This document shows, piece after piece, positions 18,354 through 20,754 of a stretch of DNA of 20,754 nucleotides; positions within the stretch are counted from its first letter, which is position 1; each line of letters begins with the position of its first letter. Position numbers and translations under genes: made by a program. The notes under the pieces were generated by a model. The model was given only the letters and a program-made list of their open reading frames with translations. It was not told where the DNA came from and did no database searches. The stretch lies in the IMG/VR virus record IMGVR_UViG_3300046791_000175, positions 1 through 20,754 of that record; one strand, 5' to 3'. Origin of the DNA: a virus.

Positions 18354-18947
18354 ATGGGTCAGCCCTGGTATCCAGTCAACAAGAACCCCAGCGGGATCGC
18401 GGCGCCGAAGCTGCAAGTGAAGAAGAGCGCGAAGTCGCTCGCTACGAGCGTCCCCGCCTTCTTCAAGGTCTGCACCTCGGCGAGTGACACGCTCCTGGCT
18501 TCGGCCGGGGCCTCTGCCCACGTCGACTTCGCCCAGACCCTCGTGCTCGAGGCTGGGCTCCTGAACGCCGGATCGGTCGTCCGGATCCGCGGTTGCGTGA
18601 ACGTGGCCGATGCGAGCGGGACCGACACCCTCGAGGTCAAGGTCTACATCGGCTCGACCACGCTCCTCACCACGACAGCCTTCGACCCAGACGGGACGAC
18701 GGATATCGTGACCTTCGACTTCACGCTGGTCGCTCGAGCCAACGCCTCGGCCACAAGCTCGTGCATCGGCTTCGGAGCCTGGACGACGATCGACGGCTCC
18801 ACGGTGGTCACCACCCCGGTCAAGATGGCCGCAACGAACCTGGCCACGGATGGCGCCTTGACCATCAAGGCCTCGGCCAAGTGGAGTTCGACCACGGCCA
18901 GCACGGCGGCGAACCTTCTGGCCTTCAACGTGGAGGTCGCACCGTAA
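18354..18947 (+). CDS. Beta-rich virion (head decoration-like) protein, 197 aa
   Basis: ATG at 18354 has SD GGGAG five nt upstream. The product begins MGQPWYPVNKNPSGIAAPKL. It is then strongly beta-rich with Ser/Thr/Ala repeats (SLATSVPAFFKVCTSASDTL, GSVVRIRGCVNVADASGTDT, LEVKVYIGSTTLLTTTAFDP, DIVTFDFTLVARANA, AATNLATDGALTIKASAKWS). This composition is typical of jelly-roll or Ig-like phage surface proteins. The next gene has a similar composition and size. The exact role is unknown. Confidence 0.6.
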   Translation: MGQPWYPVNKNPSGIAAPKLQVKKSAKSLATSVPAFFKVCTSASDTLLASAGASAHVDFAQTLVLEAGLLNAGSVVRIRGCVNVADASGTDTLEVKVYIGSTTLLTTTAFDPDGTTDIVTFDFTLVARANASATSSCIGFGAWTTIDGSTVVTTPVKMAATNLATDGALTIKASAKWSSTTASTAANLLAFNVEVAP

Positions 18948-19498
18948 TGGCAACCAAGACGGGCGTAACCGGCAAGCTCAAGATCCTCGCGGAGATCTTC
19001 GACGACGACGCCGCGGGCGCAGGGGCCGAGAACTTCAACCTCGCCGGGGCCAACCACCTCATCGAAGCGTTGATCCCCTGGGCCACTGGGACGAGTGACG
19101 GCCAGATCAATCTCGTGTGGTCGGACCGGATCGCCTTGGCGGCGAGCGGGACCACGACCCTCGATCTGGCGGGCGGACTCACCGATGCCTTCGGCCACAC
19201 GTTGACCTTCACGGTCATCAAGCTCCTGATCGTCCGGAACCGGAACATCGTGGCCGGCGACAACCTGAAGGTGGGGCCTGCGGCCTCCAACGGTTGGGTG
19301 GGCTTCTGGCTCGACGCCACGGACCGCAACCTCGTGAAGGCCGGGATCGCCGGTCACCCTGGGCTCCTGATCCTCTACGAGCCGGCGGGAATCGCGGTCA
19401 CGGGTGGGACGGGGGACAACCTCATCATCACCGAGCTCGGAGCTGCGAACACGCTCAACTACGACATCCTGATCGCGGGCGAAGGGACTTACACGTAG
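18947..19498 (+). CDS. Beta-rich virion protein, 183 aa
   Basis: ATG at 18947 shares a base with the previous stop; GGAGGT lies somewhat far upstream. The sequence MATKTGVTGKLKILAEIFDD is followed by alternating strands: GQINLVWSDRIALAASGTTT, LDLAGGLTDAFGHTLTFTVI, KLLIVRNRNIVAGDNLKVGP, PGLLILYEPAGIAVTGGTGD, NLIITELGAANTLNYDILIA. The LDLAGGLTDAFG and NYDILIAG segments recall a beta-sandwich structural protein common in tailed phages. It is likely a decoration or head-surface protein, from pattern and context. Confidence 0.6.
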   Translation: MATKTGVTGKLKILAEIFDDDAAGAGAENFNLAGANHLIEALIPWATGTSDGQINLVWSDRIALAASGTTTLDLAGGLTDAFGHTLTFTVIKLLIVRNRNIVAGDNLKVGPAASNGWVGFWLDATDRNLVKAGIAGHPGLLILYEPAGIAVTGGTGDNLIITELGAANTLNYDILIAGEGTYT

Positions 19499-19499
19499 G

Positions 19500-20255
19500 A
19501 TGTCGTCCTCGGAGCTCCTCTACAGCTTCCCGTTCTCGACGCCGGACTACATCCAGCGGGCGAGAACGCAGGTGCTTCGGATGCCGGCGTACTACCAGGG
19601 TCAACTGGTAGCGCCGAGCGCCGGGACCTTCACGCTGTTGGATGCCTCCGGTGTGGCGATCGTGAGCGCGGCTGCCGTGACGATCACTGGCTCGGTCGCG
19701 ACCTACTCCCTGCTCAACACGGCCATTCCGTCTACCATCCCGTTGGGCGATGGCTGGGTCGAGTTCTGGGCTCTCACGATGCCCGATGGCACGGTGCGGA
19801 CTGCGCGACGCACCGCTGCCATCGCTCTCTACGAGCTCTTCCCGACCGTGAGCCTGGCCGATGCGCGGGCGCTCCAGTCGAATGTCGACCAGCTACTCCT
19901 GAACGCGCAAGACCCCACGGGCCAGGACAAGCTCGCGTTCATCTGGGGGATGGTGAACCGCAAGATCGGGCAGGGCGGGAAGAAGCCCTACCTGATCCTG
20001 AACCCGGAAGCCTTGGTCGAGATCGTCTTGAACGGCTGGCTCTGGCTCATCAACCGGGACAACCGATCGAGCGTCGGCGATGGGACCTACAAGGAGCTCG
20101 CCCTCGAGTACAAAGAAGCCTTCGACACCGCCCTCAAAGAGACCCAGATCCTCTATGACGTCGAGGAGGACGGGAGGCCGGAAGCGGACCAGTCGACCGA
20201 GACCGTCCAGCCTCCAGTGTTCCTGTCGGCCATGAAGCCCGGCCGGTGGTTCTGA
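19500..20255 (+). CDS. Hypothetical head-tail region protein, 251 aa
   Basis: ATG at 19500 comes one base after the previous stop. The N-terminal half is beta-rich (SFPFSTPDYIQRARTQVLRM, AGTFTLLDASGVAIVSAAAV, TITGSVATYSLLN, DGWVEFWALTMPDGTVRTAR). The C-terminal half is helical (RALQSNVDQLLLNAQDPTGQ, DKLAFIWGMVNRKIGQGGKK, ALVEIVLNGWLWLINRDN, TYKELALEYKEAFDTALKET). A beta domain joined to a helical domain between decoration and neck genes fits a connector or adaptor. No family is recognised. Confidence 0.65.
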   Translation: MSSSELLYSFPFSTPDYIQRARTQVLRMPAYYQGQLVAPSAGTFTLLDASGVAIVSAAAVTITGSVATYSLLNTAIPSTIPLGDGWVEFWALTMPDGTVRTARRTAAIALYELFPTVSLADARALQSNVDQLLLNAQDPTGQDKLAFIWGMVNRKIGQGGKKPYLILNPEALVEIVLNGWLWLINRDNRSSVGDGTYKELALEYKEAFDTALKETQILYDVEEDGRPEADQSTETVQPPVFLSAMKPGRWF

Positions 20256-20683
20256 TGAGCTTCGTGGACTTGCACGACCGGATCGAGCACGCGCTGGAGC
20301 AGGTGAAGACCCTCGAGCCCAGTGGCCTCCCGATCGATCCGGACGCGGCTCCGGGCCTCATCCTCGATGGGTCCTACTCCTGGAAGCTCGAGATGGGTCC
20401 GCAGTCCGGGGCCGAGGAGCGTCAGCGGGACCGGACCCGGATCCGGGCCACGCTCGCCATCAACTGGGCCCGGAAGGTCAACCCGAACTTCCCGCTCAAG
20501 ACCCAGCGCGACATGGCCGCCGACAGTGACGCCATCCACAGGGTTTTCATGGAACCGAACTCCGACTGGTGCCGCATGTTCGCGACCTGGTTCGTGAGCG
20601 GTCCCGGTTGGCGCGTCCCGGCCCCCCGTGAGTGGTTCTTCGGTCAGCACATCTACGCCCTCGACTTCTACTTGGAGCACTGA
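20255..20683 (+). CDS. Putative neck / tail-completion protein, 142 aa
   Basis: ATG at 20255 shares its A with the previous stop (TGATG). The N-terminal helix MSFVDLHDRIEHALEQVKTL leads to a strand-rich core (GLILDGSYSWKLEMGPQS, RTRIRATLAINWARKVNPNF) and the C-terminal segment SDWCRMFATWFVSGPGWRVP, then HIYALDFYLEH. Size, fold pattern and position before the tail gene fit the neck or tail-terminator proteins of siphoviruses. The specific role is inferred from order. Confidence 0.55.
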   Translation: MSFVDLHDRIEHALEQVKTLEPSGLPIDPDAAPGLILDGSYSWKLEMGPQSGAEERQRDRTRIRATLAINWARKVNPNFPLKTQRDMAADSDAIHRVFMEPNSDWCRMFATWFVSGPGWRVPAPREWFFGQHIYALDFYLEH

Positions 20684-20686
20684 CCG

Positions 20687-20754
20687 ATGACGCTCTCCGC
20701 TGTCGCCAAGACGAAGAGGGATGGCCTCATCACCCTCACGGACGGAACTGCCAT
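20687..20754 (+). CDS. Probable tail protein, N-terminal fragment (truncated by window edge)
   Basis: ATG at 20687 starts a frame open to the right edge, giving MTLSAVAKTKRDGLITLTDG then TA. Only 22 codons are present. The strand-turn-strand beginning and the position after the neck-type gene suggest a tail tube or tail-associated protein, but the fragment is too short to confirm this. Confidence 0.5.
   Translation, partial: MTLSAVAKTKRDGLITLTDGTA

Overview
The window is a segment of a temperate, tailed double-stranded DNA phage or prophage (siphovirus-like gene order) from a high-GC bacterium. The phage assignment rests on a tyrosine integrase preceded by a small excisionase-like gene, an XRE-family repressor facing a small Cro-like gene, a RusA-type resolvase, and the ordered set small terminase, large terminase, portal, scaffold and major capsid protein. 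The host cannot be named from the sequence. GC-rich codon use, strong AGGAGG-type Shine-Dalgarno (SD) sites, TTGACN promoter boxes and a DnaA box only point to a high-GC Gram-negative-like or similar bacterium.

Positions 1-5627 (minus strand) hold one very compact leftward operon of about 18 short genes. Nearly all are joined by 4-nt ATGA or GTGA stop/start overlaps. Several are below 60 codons: two membrane proteins of 34 and 52 aa, a 49-aa acidic protein and a 16-aa micro-ORF. Recognisable items are an SSB-like protein with an acidic tail, a protein ending in a HicB-like domain, several cysteine-cluster proteins and several coiled-coil proteins. Most have no assignable function.

Positions 5628-6992 are the lysogeny control region. 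A leftward promoter has a perfect 8+8 bp palindrome over its -10 box. A 94-aa rightward gene runs into the 3' end of the leftward XRE repressor gene. A 50-bp divergent promoter region then leads to a rightward Cro-like gene.

Positions 6993-11457 run rightward: excisionase-like gene, integrase, unknown genes, a candidate recombination or operator site built on inverted repeats, RusA, a replication-initiator-like gene carrying seven 9-bp iterons inside its coding sequence (candidate phage origin), a putative helicase-loader-like zinc protein and small genes.

Positions 11459-20754 are the late head genes: probable small terminase, two small genes, large terminase, a small gene, portal, scaffold, a structured 5' leader, major capsid protein, then unknown virion or connector genes, two beta-rich virion proteins, neck-type proteins and the first codons of a probable tail gene. 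Lysis and tail genes must lie outside the window.

The most interesting points are the in-gene iteron origin whose DNA repeats are kept in two reading frames, the SSB-type DDIPF tip buried before a hydrophobic extension, paired 16-aa micro-ORFs that bridge operon gaps, the palindromic operator, and two predicted RNA structures ahead of capsid-region genes.
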